Assembly: GCA_020073105.1 (NCBI GenBank)
Contig: JAIQFW010000019.1
Coordinates: forward strand, 1 to 34,138
Origin: Terriglobia bacterium
Lineage (GTDB): Bacteria > Acidobacteriota > Terriglobia > Terriglobales > Acidobacteriaceae
DNA length: 34,138 nt
Direction: 5' to 3'
Shown: in pieces, positions 7,739 through 14,656 of the stretch
Position numbering within the stretch: the first letter of the stretch is position 1
How the letters are laid out: every line of letters starts with the position of its first letter
The notes under the pieces: model-generated
The model's input: the letters and a program-made list of their open reading frames with translations, nothing else
Told to the model about the DNA's origin: nothing
Database searches by the model: none
Position numbers and translations under genes: made by a program

Positions 7739-8377
7739 CTACGGAGCGGGGTTGATGGTCAGGTTAGTTCTACCGCTGATACCTGTCGTCGGATCGGTCG
7801 CGATAACTTGTATCGTAGTCTGGGCCGTCACTGAATTCGTTTGTGTGGTCAAATTCCCGCTTGTGTCAATGCTGACCGTACCATTAAGGTCGTTGGACAC
7901 GGTCCAGTTCACCTGGTCGGTGATGTCGACTTGCTTTCCGCTCGCGGTACCCATGGCTTTGTAAATCTCGCTGTCGCCTGCCGTGATAGTGGCATTTGCT
8001 GGTGTAACCGTGATTGCGGTGAGGCCGGACAACGTAACGGTAACGGTGTTCGTGCCACTCACCGTGCCGGAGGAGCCAGTGATGGTCACCTGACCCGGCG
8101 TGATGCCGGTTACCAAGCCGGTATCGCTGATGCTGGCGATGTCGGTCGCCGAGCTGCTCCAGAAAACATTGGTGAGGTTCTTGGTGCTCCCGTCGTCATA
8201 GGTACCCACCGCAGTCATCTGGACGGTCTTGCCCTGCTGGATTGCGGCTTGCGGGCCAACCGCGACCGACGTCAGCGTCGGATTGACAAAGAAGCCCTTG
8301 CAACCTGCGCCGAACGCCAGCAACAGCAACCCGGTGAAAGCCACGAGTCCTTGGATTTTCTTCTTGCGATTCAGCAT
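7739..8377 (-). CDS. Lipoprotein with two Big_2 immunoglobulin-like domains
   Basis: Residues 1-26 form a lipoprotein signal with lipobox F-G-A-G-C. The mature part contains two tandem bacterial Ig-like (Big_2) domains, ~34-115 and ~118-210. Both show the usual motifs: L-T-S-V-A-V ... Q-M-T-A-V-G-T-Y-D-D-G-S-T-K-N-L-T ... V-F-W-S-S-S, then G-L-V-T-G-I-T-P-G-Q-V-T-I-T. The second domain is more divergent (W-T-V-S-N-D, G-T-V-S-I-D). Such short Big_2 lipoproteins are frequent in Acidobacteriota and are presumed surface or adhesion proteins; the substrate is unknown. A GGAG lies ten bases before the ATG. The short gap to pfkA suggests co-transcription. Confidence 0.8.
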   Translation of the reverse strand: MLNRKKKIQGLVAFTGLLLLAFGAGCKGFFVNPTLTSVAVGPQAAIQQGKTVQMTAVGTYDDGSTKNLTNVFWSSSATDIASISDTGLVTGITPGQVTITGSSGTVSGTNTVTVTLSGLTAITVTPANATITAGDSEIYKAMGTASGKQVDITDQVNWTVSNDLNGTVSIDTSGNLTTQTNSVTAQTTIQVIATDPTTGISGRTNLTINPAP

Positions 8378-8580
8378 CTTACGGAAACTCCGAAGCGAAC
8401 GCCAGGTGCGCTCGCCGACTCACTCTCGACACTCGATTGTAGCAGAGGAGAATTCAACCCGCGGAGACACGAAGGTCTCGGCTGAACCTGGTCCCCTATC
8501 CGGCGCTACAGGGAAGAACGCCGGTCGCAACGGGCCTTGCAGCTCAAATTGTTGACCGTCAACCCAGCGCCGAACGGAAG

Positions 8581-9015
8581 TTAGTGTGACCGCTTCGCCT
8601 TGGCGATGCGCTCGTCAATCGGCTTACGTCCGGCAAAGCCTTCGCTCACCCCGTGCCAATGAGTGATGCCTTTCTCTCCCAACTTCCAGCAAAGCAGCAC
8701 GGTGCGGCCATTCACCTCACAGGGAAAATCCAGCAGCCCGATATCGAGGTCCTTGACCTGCACACCCGTGGCGTCGATCTCAGCCAGGGCGTCTTTGACG
8801 CGCTGGATGCTCTTCTCGCGCTCCGCTTTGCGCCGGGCCATGTGAACGATATTCACCGACAGTCCGCCCTGCAAAAATACCCGATGCGCGAGTTCCTGAA
8901 GCTCGGTGTCCACGGCTTCGATGAGTTTCTTGCCATCGATGGCAGCGCGCAGCAGGGACTCCAGCACGGGCAGCAAGACTTGGGCTTCGTCGAGGGTAAA
9001 GGTTCGCTCGGCCAT
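8581..9015 (-). CDS. DUF2203 family protein
   Basis: A 144-residue cytosolic protein of the DUF2203 family, function unknown. The N-terminal half is a helical hairpin beginning F-T-L-D-E-A-Q-x-L-L-P. The conserved C-terminal segment is G-L-L-D-F-P-C-E-V-N-G-R-T-V-L-L-C-W-K-L-G-E, then W-H-G-V-S-E-G-F-A-G-R-K-P-I. These conserved His, Cys and Glu residues suggest a ligand-binding site. It lies ~108 bases after nadA on the same strand, with a heptamer array just behind nadA between them. No Shine-Dalgarno sequence is evident before the ATG. Confidence 0.85.
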   Translation of the reverse strand: MAERTFTLDEAQVLLPVLESLLRAAIDGKKLIEAVDTELQELAHRVFLQGGLSVNIVHMARRKAEREKSIQRVKDALAEIDATGVQVKDLDIGLLDFPCEVNGRTVLLCWKLGEKGITHWHGVSEGFAGRKPIDERIAKAKRSH

Positions 9016-9080
9016 GAGAAGTGTAGGACTATTCTAATTCATTCGAGTGTGGGTCGTTGCCGACCGGTAAGATTATGCGT

Positions 9081-9122
9081 AGGGGCTGTTGCCAACGACC
9101 TACGACGAACGACCGACGACGG
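9081..9122 (-). repeat. Degenerate heptamer array after nadA
   Basis: Read on the minus strand, six consecutive 7-base units start one nucleotide after the nadA stop. The first four follow the consensus (c/t/a)(g/c)GTCGT (for example CGGTCGT and AGGTCGT); the fifth and sixth decay. An isolated inverted unit, CAACGAC, follows near 9052-9062. The last two units and the 10 bases after them (9071-9091) also occur, with 17 of 21 matches, next to the related array at 19521. Confidence 0.65.
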
Positions 9123-10235
9123 TTATTGGATTTCCAGCATCCGGTCCAGCGCCACTCGCGCCCAGTGCTTCACGTCGTCCTTCACTTTGATCTGATTCAC
9201 GATGTTGCCCTCTGCCAGGTTCTCCAGTGCCCAGCCTAAATGCTGTGGCGAGATGCGGAACATGGTAGTGCACAGGCAACCGGAGTCGTCGAGGGTAATG
9301 ACCTTCTTCCCTTCCGCTGCAAACTCTTTGCCCATGCGATTGACAAGGTGAATCTCCGTCCCGACCGCAAACATGGTGCCTGATGGTGCTTCGCGAATGA
9401 GCTTCAGCAAGCCCTCCGTCGAACCGATGCCGTCCGCTTTCTGACAGACTTCCCAGCGGCATTCCGGATGCACAATCACCCGGATTCCGGGATACTTCGC
9501 GCGCACATTGTCCACGTGCTCAGGAAGGAAACGCTGATGGACGGAGCAGTGCCCCTTCCATAGGATGACCTTTGCTGCGCGCAGGCGTTCCGGAGTCAGT
9601 CCGCCGTTGATCAAATAAGGGTCCCAAACCACCATTTCGCCGAGCGGGATGCCCATGCGATAGCCGGTGTTACGGCCGAGGTGCTGGTCGGGGAGAAAAA
9701 GAATCTTAGAGTTCTTGGCGAATCCCCATTGGAACGCACCCGCCGCATTCGAAGAGGTGCAGACAACACCGCCACGCTCGCCGCAGAAGGCCTTGATCGC
9801 GGCCGTGGAATTCATGTAGGTGATCGGGGTAATTCCGTCGCCAAGATCGTTGGTCAAGCCGGCGGCCACGAGCCGTTCCCAGCAATCTTCCACCTGGGTG
9901 ATCTCCGCCATGTCAGCCATGGAGCAGCCGGCATTGAGATCGGGCAGAATCGTGACCTGGCCGGGCCGGCTGAGGATGTCGGCGCTCTCCGCCATGAAAT
10001 GCACGCCGCAGAAGACGATGTACTCGCCGGCAGCAGCCGCAGCCTGTTGCGCCAGCTTGTAGGAATCGCCGCGATAGTCGGCAAAGCGGATCACTTCATC
10101 GCGTTGGTAGTGGTGTCCAAGAACCACGCATTCGCGGCCCAAAGCTTCGCGGGCAGCAGCGATGCGCTCGTCCATGGTGTGGTCAGGGAGAACGAGGTAA
10201 TTTTCCAGACTGCAAACGGTAGTCGCAGTAGCCAT
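9123..10235 (-). CDS. nadA: Quinolinate synthase A
   Basis: Condenses iminoaspartate (from NadB) with dihydroxyacetone phosphate to quinolinate in de novo NAD synthesis, using a [4Fe-4S] cluster in the cytosol. Three cluster cysteines sit in their family contexts: Cys104 (N-A-G-C-S-M-A-D-M), Cys230 (K-G-H-C-S-V-H-Q) and Cys320 (D-S-G-C-L-C-T-T-M), the spacing of the long Bacillus-type NadA and not the shorter E. coli form. Substrate-binding pieces G-H-H-Y-Q (40-44), Y-M-N-S-T-A (140-145) and H-P-E-C (256-259) are intact. Length 370 is normal. No nadB or nadC lies in the window. The upstream gap to 10618 contains REP-like hairpins, so it is probably transcribed from its own promoter there. Confidence 0.96.
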   Translation of the reverse strand: MATATTVCSLENYLVLPDHTMDERIAAAREALGRECVVLGHHYQRDEVIRFADYRGDSYKLAQQAAAAAGEYIVFCGVHFMAESADILSRPGQVTILPDLNAGCSMADMAEITQVEDCWERLVAAGLTNDLGDGITPITYMNSTAAIKAFCGERGGVVCTSSNAAGAFQWGFAKNSKILFLPDQHLGRNTGYRMGIPLGEMVVWDPYLINGGLTPERLRAAKVILWKGHCSVHQRFLPEHVDNVRAKYPGIRVIVHPECRWEVCQKADGIGSTEGLLKLIREAPSGTMFAVGTEIHLVNRMGKEFAAEGKKVITLDDSGCLCTTMFRISPQHLGWALENLAEGNIVNQIKVKDDVKHWARVALDRMLEIQ

Positions 10236-10536
10236 TCTTCTTTCTCGCCTTCAGCCCCAGGTACGAGGTCGCGCTACCTGCGCGCCTTCCCTCAAACTGG
10301 AACGGGGATGTTGAAAGCTCTCAGCGGCTCCAGCCGATTCACTACGCGACGTTCATATTTCGCCGCGCCCAACCGGCGGGGATGTTGAAGCCGTCAGCAA
10401 TTCTTCACAACTAGTAGGATGCTCAGCCCAGCGGAAAGCGCCATCTTTTTGTGAGACCGAAGTCACACCCGCAAATGACTGAGTAACCTGTCAATATTGT
10501 GCACTTCCGGGGGTGCAAAACGCAACTGAAACGCGG
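10236..10536. other. Intergenic region upstream of nadA with a direct repeat
   Basis: No gene is seen. A 13-base direct repeat, CGGGGATGTTGAA, occurs at 10303-10315 and 10377-10389, each followed within ten bases by TCAGC, so the two copies form a degenerate ~20-base unit with a 74-base period. The stretch TCAATATTGTGCAC (10491-10504) is AT-rich, but no promoter for nadA could be fixed. Confidence 0.45.
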
Positions 10537-10560
10537 GTAGAGACGTAGCTTGCTACGTCT
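10537..10560 (-). repeat. REP-like palindrome, copy 1
   Basis: GTAGAGACGTAGC and GCTACGTCT form a hairpin with 9-bp arms (10541-10549 with 10552-10560). Compared with copies 2 and 3 the stem differs by T to A in one arm and A to T in the other, so pairing is kept. It faces copy 2 head to head across 36 bases. Confidence 0.7.
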
Positions 10561-10596
10561 TGCCTTTTCAGGCCTGAAGCCGGATCGTTGCACCCT

Positions 10597-10621
10597 GAGA
10601 CGTTGCAAGCAACGTCTCTAC
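10597..10621 (+). repeat. REP-like palindrome, copy 2
   Basis: GAGACGTTGC-AA-GCAACGTCTC, followed by TAC: a perfect 10-bp inverted repeat. Its right edge touches the stop codon of the DUF1906 gene (10618-10620). Copy 3 at 19153 has identical arms, the same TAC flank and a different 2-base centre. Confidence 0.75.
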
Positions 10622-11445
10622 CTTCCATGGGACGGATCTGGCGTAGTCGCTGTATTTACATCGATATGGAGCCTTTGCCCGATATCGATTCCCGGCGGAT
10701 AGCAGCTTCCATCCGGGTGATAGTTGGCCGGACATCCGGCGGCGACGTCTTTTCTCTTCGGTGACTGGGCGAACTGCCAGACAGTAGCAAACTCGACCCC
10801 GCTTTCGGTCGGGCTCGGGGGTTTTCTTGGAAACGCGCACCCGGGGGAGGGCGGGCAGGCATCGTTCGCGGCCCAAAAAACGATCTTTCTCGCGGCGGCG
10901 TTCTGGCGGATGTCATCGGCAGTGACAATGTTGCCACCGCCATCTTCGGGGGCAGCAATGCCGGAGCAATAGACGCCTGCCCGGAAACCCCCGGCGATTA
11001 CTCCATCGCCCCAGGAGTAGACATAAGCCTTCTGCTCGGGCAACATGCGCCCACCCTGTTCCTGGTCAAGAAAGATCACAGTTCCGGTAGGAAACCCCTC
11101 TCGCCGCGCTGCAATAACCGCAGCACGGGCGTCCGATTTCCCCAACCAACCGGCGCGGGACACGCTCTTGAGCTCAGCGTAGAGCCTGCCGTTGAACAGC
11201 ACCAGAAATCCGAACCCCGCCGCTTTCAATTTTTGCCTCTTACCATTCCACGTGTTGGCCTTCGCGCTGGGAGGATGGTTGAGCCAGAAACCGGTGTAGG
11301 AAAAAGTCCTGCGGAGGGCCTTCAGGTTTTGGTCGCCCGGATAATTGTTGCGATCGAAGCCGAGGTAAGCCGATTGAGAGTATGCGAGGCTGCCCGACAG
11401 TCCGATGATGATTGCCAACACTAATCCTGTCGTCGCGCGTTCCAC
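10618..11445 (-). CDS. Secreted DUF1906 (Rv2525c-like) glycoside-hydrolase-fold protein
   Basis: Residues 1-23 are a signal peptide. The mature protein begins A-Y-L-G-F-D-R-N-N-Y-P-G, the start of the DUF1906/Rv2525c-like domain, a TIM-barrel related to GH25 lysozymes. Further marks are F-L-V-L-F-N-G-R, the acidic strand V-I-F-L-D-Q-E-Q-G-G (likely active-site Asp/Glu), and G-F-R-A-G-V-Y-C-S-G, with W-Q-F-A-Q and G-I-D-I-G-Q near the C-terminus as in GH25-type barrels. Cell-wall or polysaccharide hydrolysis is plausible, but activity is not established for the family. The start is a GTG at 11445 with only a weak Shine-Dalgarno sequence. A proline-rich segment (C-P-P-S-P-G-C) with paired cysteines fits a periplasmic protein. 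Confidence 0.75.
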   Translation of the reverse strand: MERATTGLVLAIIIGLSGSLAYSQSAYLGFDRNNYPGDQNLKALRRTFSYTGFWLNHPPSAKANTWNGKRQKLKAAGFGFLVLFNGRLYAELKSVSRAGWLGKSDARAAVIAARREGFPTGTVIFLDQEQGGRMLPEQKAYVYSWGDGVIAGGFRAGVYCSGIAAPEDGGGNIVTADDIRQNAAARKIVFWAANDACPPSPGCAFPRKPPSPTESGVEFATVWQFAQSPKRKDVAAGCPANYHPDGSCYPPGIDIGQRLHIDVNTATTPDPSHGR

Positions 11446-11490
11446 AACTCAAATGGTAGCAGCAGGAGAAAGAAACACACCCGAACAGCA

Positions 11491-11544
11491 GATTCCTCGA
11501 CACGTCCTCGCCGGGCAAGCCCGCTGCGGACGGCTCGGAATGAC
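11491..11544. repeat. Imperfect long palindrome
   Basis: GATTCC-TCG on the left and CTCGGAATG on the right pair imperfectly. Inside them lies GTCC...CCGGGC-AA-GCCCGC...GGAC, so the element can fold into a long interrupted hairpin. There is one copy in the window. It lies upstream of the DUF1906 gene and downstream of moaA, and looks like a dispersed extragenic element; no T-run follows, so it is not a classical terminator. Confidence 0.4.
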
Positions 11545-11566
11545 AATGCTTTGAGATTAGAGGTTG

Positions 11567-11596
11567 ATCCGCGTTGACCTGCGAAAATCCGCGGCG
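11567..11596 (+). repeat. Three-unit decamer array after moaA
   Basis: Three exact-length 10-base units with consensus A(t/c)C(c/t)GCG followed by three variable bases; the last ends GGCG. The array lies four bases beyond the moaA stop codon. The same three-unit design, ending in the same GGCG, stands at 14610-14639. Confidence 0.6.
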
Positions 11597-11600
11597 GATT

Positions 11601-12590
11601 TTACCCGCCGATGTGCACCATGGTCCGCGATGCGGGCACGAAATCCGGCTCGCCGATGTGGTGCCGCTCTTCCTTCTTCTCCACCACGCCGTGGATGAAT
11701 TTCACCAACTCCTCGTCTGCCGCGCCGCGCCGCATCAACTCGTGCAGATCGTGGTCCCAAACGGAGAAGAGACAGGTGCGAATCTTACCGTCGGACGTGA
11801 TACGTATGCGGCTGCAGTGTCCGCAGAAGGGATGCGAGACGGGGGCGATGATTCCGATCTCGCCGATGCCGTCGTCAAAGTGATAGCGGCGGGCAGTTTC
11901 GCTGCGACCGTGAGGAATTTCGACCAGCGGCCGATACTCTGCCATGCGCTGCACGATTTCATCAAGCGTGACCACGGTTTGGGGGGTCCAAGTGCGATCC
12001 TCTTCCAGCGGCATGAACTCTATAAACCGCACGATGACACCTTCTTCCCGCGCAAACATGCCAAAGGGAATGATTTGGTCCTCATTGAAGCCGCGCATCA
12101 GCACGCAGTTGACCTTCACCGGCCACAATCCGGCATGCCGGGCGGCGCGAATCCCGGCCAGGACGTTGTCGTAGCCCTTGGGGACACGGGTGATGCGGGC
12201 GAAGCGGTCAGGATCGACCGCATCCATGCTGACGGTCACGCGCTGCAGACCGGCATCTTTCAACGGCTGCGCTAACCCTGCAAGCAAGTCACCGTTGGTA
12301 GTCAAAGCCAGATCGAGTGGGTCGCCCTCGAGATCGCGCAGTTTCGCCAGTTCGCGGACGAAGTCCACCACCCCGTTCCGCAACAGCGGCTCTCCCCCAG
12401 TGATGCGGACTTTCTTGATCCCCATTCCTGCCAGGACGCGCGCCATGCGCAGGTAGTCCGAGAACGGCAAGTCGCCGTAGAGGGCGCCTTCATTGCCGGT
12501 GCGGCAATAGACACACTTGTAGTTGCAGCGGTCCGTGATGGAGATCCGGAGGTCGGTGATCGGGCGGCCGAATTTGTCGGAGAGGACCAC
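11601..12590 (-). CDS. moaA: GTP 3',8-cyclase MoaA
   Basis: Radical-SAM enzyme that converts GTP to 3',8-cyclo-GTP, first step of molybdopterin synthesis. The SAM cluster motif C-N-Y-K-C-V-Y-C lies near residues 22-29 after I-T-D-L-R-I-S-I-T-D-R. SAM-binding G-G-E-P-L-L follows, and the C-terminal second cluster is F-C-G-H-C-S-R-I-R ... I-R-T-C-L. The protein ends in the Gly-Gly tail H-I-G-G that the family needs for catalysis. The open frame runs on to 12818, but the extra 76 codons translate a repeat array and lack family similarity. GTG at 12590 (329 residues) is preferred because the heptamer array ends four bases before it; GTG at 12602 is the alternative. Neither has a Shine-Dalgarno sequence. 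No other molybdopterin gene is in the window. Confidence 0.94.
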   Translation of the reverse strand: MVLSDKFGRPITDLRISITDRCNYKCVYCRTGNEGALYGDLPFSDYLRMARVLAGMGIKKVRITGGEPLLRNGVVDFVRELAKLRDLEGDPLDLALTTNGDLLAGLAQPLKDAGLQRVTVSMDAVDPDRFARITRVPKGYDNVLAGIRAARHAGLWPVKVNCVLMRGFNEDQIIPFGMFAREEGVIVRFIEFMPLEEDRTWTPQTVVTLDEIVQRMAEYRPLVEIPHGRSETARRYHFDDGIGEIGIIAPVSHPFCGHCSRIRITSDGKIRTCLFSVWDHDLHELMRRGAADEELVKFIHGVVEKKEERHHIGEPDFVPASRTMVHIGG

Positions 12591-12594
12591 GGCT

Positions 12595-12688
12595 GTTAGC
12601 ACTTGGCAATTAGCACTTGGTCCGTCGCGCGATTCCCCGATTGCAGCGAGAACCCATGCTGGCCAAATGCCAATTGCTAAATGCTTCT
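12595..12688. repeat. Inverted pair of heptamer arrays upstream of moaA
   Basis: Four forward units (12595-12622, consensus nTTrGCA, for example GTTAGCA, ATTAGCA) are followed after 38 bases by about four units in inverted orientation (12661-12688, for example TGCCAAT, TGCTAAA, complement of the same consensus). The two halves could pair into a long hairpin. The moaA start lies at the left edge. The rest of the gap to 13000 holds only the nonamer array at 12842. Confidence 0.6.
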
Positions 12689-12841
12689 TTCCCGAAGCTA
12701 CTGCTTTGGATTCAGGGACATCTGGAAAGGAAACAGACAGGCGGGAACAATCCCGGCAGGCATTTCCTTTCCAATGGCTTCTCACGAAGCCGGGAGGCGC
12801 AGACGTTTCCACCTGCACCCTTGGGATAGCTCTTCTTTGTG

Positions 12842-12904
12842 AACTTTGCGAGCCCCTTTGCGCCCTTTGCGGTTAAAACCTCTCACCGCAAAGCGCGCAA
12901 AGAA
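12842..12904. repeat. Inverted nonamer array built on CTTTGCG
   Basis: Three forward copies of CTTTGCG (12844, 12856, 12865) are followed by two inverted copies, CGCAAAG (12887, 12896). The two inner forward units and both inverted units have a period of nine. The innermost copies form a 9-bp stem, CTTTGCGGT/ACCGCAAAG, with an 11-base loop. It lies ~95 bases beyond the ompA-like gene. No U-tract follows on either strand. Confidence 0.55.
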
Positions 12905-12999
12905 AGCTTTCCCTCGCCGCCGCAGCCAGGTATTCCACAGGCCACGGAGGTCGGAAACTCACTCTTAATTATAGATGCGTTGCGTCCGCTGGCGTTACG

Positions 13000-13818
13000 T
13001 TAGATTTTCACCAGCTCCACTCGGCGGTTCTTGGCGCGGCCATCTTCGCTGCCGTTGTCAGTGACGGGCTTGGTCTGTCCCCAGCCCTTTGCCTTCAGAC
13101 GCGAACCATCGATGCCGTGGGCCGTGAGCCACGCCACGACCGCCTGGGCGCGCTTCTCCGAGAGAGCTTGATTGGCTGCGGCTGAGCCAACATTGTCGGT
13201 GTGGCCCTCGACGCTCAGCTTCACGCCGCCGTTCTGCTGCAGCATCTTCACAATCTCGCCCAGGATATTCTCCGAGTCTGTCAGGATCGTCGCTTTCCCG
13301 GTATCGAAATGAATGCCGTACACGGCAACGTGGCCGGATTTGTTGAGCTCGTCCGCCAGGCTGGAGGCATCGGCGGTGACCTCCTGCGTCATCGCCTTTT
13401 CGGTGACGATCGTCTGGTAGTAGAACGCTCCCTTGTTGTCCAGCAGGTACCAGGTACTGCCCTTGCGGGCGGTGATGTATTCCGTCGGGTCCTCATAGAC
13501 GATAGTGAATCCGCCTTGCTTGAGCGCAGTCTCGAAGTTGCGGAAGACCTGGATTTCGCTGACGCCTTCACGCGTCCCGTAGTCCCAGTAGTGATATTCG
13601 CCTTCGACGGTTTTCTGACTGCCATCCTTGTCAATCGGCATCTGCCCCTGGTCGAATTCCTTGTTATCGCAGCTATGGATGGCGCTGCCCGGCATGCGGG
13701 CGATGATCGGCGAGTCCTTGCAGCCCTCGGCGTCCTGGGGAGGTTCGTCTTGGCCAACGGCGACTGTCGCGCACAATGCGATCACGGCTAATACGAGAAT
13801 CCGCGGTGTGTATCTCAT
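13000..13818 (-). CDS. OmpA-family peptidoglycan-binding protein
   Basis: Residues 1-22 are a signal peptide (A-V-A-V-G-Q). Residues ~24-160 form an acidic domain with two cysteines (G-C-K-D-S-P and H-S-C-D-N) of no recognised family. Residues ~162-272 are an OmpA C-terminal domain that binds diaminopimelate in peptidoglycan: I-H-F-D-T-G-K-A-T-I, V-E-G-H-T-D-N-V-G, L-S-E-K-R-A-Q-A-V, and G-W-G-Q-T-K-P-V ... K-N-R-R-V-E-L. The Asp of T-D-N and the Arg of N-R-R-V-E are the usual diaminopimelate contacts. There is no beta-barrel, so it is a periplasmic anchor-type protein rather than a porin. It is transcribed away from vapBC. Confidence 0.85.
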   Translation of the reverse strand: MRYTPRILVLAVIALCATVAVGQDEPPQDAEGCKDSPIIARMPGSAIHSCDNKEFDQGQMPIDKDGSQKTVEGEYHYWDYGTREGVSEIQVFRNFETALKQGGFTIVYEDPTEYITARKGSTWYLLDNKGAFYYQTIVTEKAMTQEVTADASSLADELNKSGHVAVYGIHFDTGKATILTDSENILGEIVKMLQQNGGVKLSVEGHTDNVGSAAANQALSEKRAQAVVAWLTAHGIDGSRLKAKGWGQTKPVTDNGSEDGRAKNRRVELVKI

Positions 13819-13913
13819 GCAGGATTGGTTCTCTTTCTGGGCATGGCCCTGTGTCGCCCCACGGCATCACCCGAGGCCATTGTATATAGCACATTTGTAG
13901 GCACCATTGACGA

Positions 13914-13955
13914 TTGCAAGCCCAGCTCCTCTACGTATATACTTAATGTATATAC
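13914..13955 (+). promoter_or_regulatory. vapBC promoter with GTATATAC operator pair
   Basis: Two copies of the self-complementary octamer GTATATAC (13935-13942 and 13948-13955) are separated by TTAAT. A -10-like TATACT (13938-13943) overlaps the first copy, and TTGCAA (13914-13919) stands 18 bases before it. This layout fits autorepression by a dimeric VapB-VapC complex. The ATG of vapB follows 14 bases later. The sites are seen; the regulatory role is inferred from the family. Confidence 0.55.
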
Positions 13956-13969
13956 AAGGGGGAAGTCGT

Positions 13970-14200
13970 ATGGGCACTGCCCGAGTGTTCCGGTCGGGAA
14001 ACAGCCAGGCGGTCAGGCTACCCAAACAATTCCGCTTAAAGAGCAAAGAGGTCGAAATTTTCCGCCGGGGGGACGAGATCGTTTTGCGGGAAAAAAAAGG
14101 CAGTATGGTTCGGGCGTTCGACCTCTTGGCAGGGATGCCCGACGACCTCGAAATCCCAGGCCGCGAGAAGGACCAGCCGCAGAAGAGGAAAGGGCTCTAG
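13970..14200 (+). CDS. vapB: VapB-type antitoxin (AbrB/MazE swapped-hairpin)
   Basis: A 76-residue antitoxin expected to bind and silence the adjacent VapC and to repress its own promoter. The N-terminus is a SpoVT/AbrB-like DNA-binding domain: A-R-V-F-R-S-G-N-S-Q-A-V-R-L-P-K-Q-F (residues 4-21), then E-V-E-I-F-R-R-G-D-E-I-V-L-R. The basic, Pro/Gln/Lys-rich C-terminus is the probable toxin-binding arm. The start is the ATG at 13970, behind GGGGGAAG; the open frame extends further upstream through the operator and is not used. The stop TAG directly abuts the vapC ATG (TAGATG), implying translational coupling. Confidence 0.9.
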   Translation: MGTARVFRSGNSQAVRLPKQFRLKSKEVEIFRRGDEIVLREKKGSMVRAFDLLAGMPDDLEIPGREKDQPQKRKGL

Positions 14201-14608
14201 ATGGAAGCCCGCTTCCTGCTGGACACGAACATCTGCATTTACATTCGGCAGAACAAACCGCAGGAGGTTCTGCAGCGATTCCAAACCCTGCGCCAGGGAG
14301 AAGCTGCGCTCTCGGTCATCACCTACGGCGAGCTCGTGTTTGGCGCACAAAAGAGTAAACAGCGCACCGCCGCACTGGAGCGGTTGGCCGAACTCCTCTA
14401 CTGGCTCCCGGCGCTGCCGCTTCCTGAGACCGCCGGCCAAGCTTACGGAACCATCCGTGCCGACCTGGCTGTGCGAGGCCAGATGATTGGCAACAACGAC
14501 CTCTGGATTGCCGCCCATGCCCTGGCCGCGGGGCTGACGCTGGTTACGAACAATGAAAAAGAATTCCGGCGCGTGCGCGGCCTAAAGGTGCAGAACTGGG
14601 CCAATTGA
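14201..14608 (+). CDS. vapC: VapC-type PIN-domain toxin
   Basis: A 135-residue PIN-domain ribonuclease, the toxin of the VapBC pair. The Mg2+-binding acidic residues are in place: Asp8 (L-L-D-T-N), Glu44 (T-Y-G-E-L) and Asp100 (I-G-N-N-D-L-W-I-A-A-H). The fourth site is V-T-N-N-E-K-E-F, with Asn where many relatives have Asp, as is usual for this subgroup. Nothing is truncated, so the toxin looks active. VapC proteins of this kind typically cut initiator tRNA or other structured RNAs; the target here is unknown. It ends 49 bases from the convergent ETF-QO gene, with a decamer array between them. Confidence 0.92.
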   Translation: MEARFLLDTNICIYIRQNKPQEVLQRFQTLRQGEAALSVITYGELVFGAQKSKQRTAALERLAELLYWLPALPLPETAGQAYGTIRADLAVRGQMIGNNDLWIAAHALAAGLTLVTNNEKEFRRVRGLKVQNWAN

Positions 14609-14609
14609 T

Positions 14610-14639
14610 ATCTGCGTTCATCCGCGTAAATCTGCGGCG
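14610..14639 (+). repeat. Three-unit decamer array after vapC
   Basis: Three 10-base units, AT-C-(t/c)-GCG plus three bases, the last ending GGCG, begin one base after the vapC stop. It is the same design as 11567-11596, about 3 kb away, with variation between units and between loci but constant length. Confidence 0.6.
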
Positions 14640-14656
14640 AAAGTCCTTCGGAGCAG

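Noticed and set aside
12591-12818. N-terminal 76-codon extension of moaA
   Set aside because: The extension translates the heptamer array and spacer, has no match to MoaA N-termini, and would begin far from any ribosome-binding site.
12865-12893. CTTTGCGGT/ACCGCAAAG hairpin as a terminator
   Set aside because: No U-tract on either strand and an 11-base loop; it fits better as part of the repeat array.
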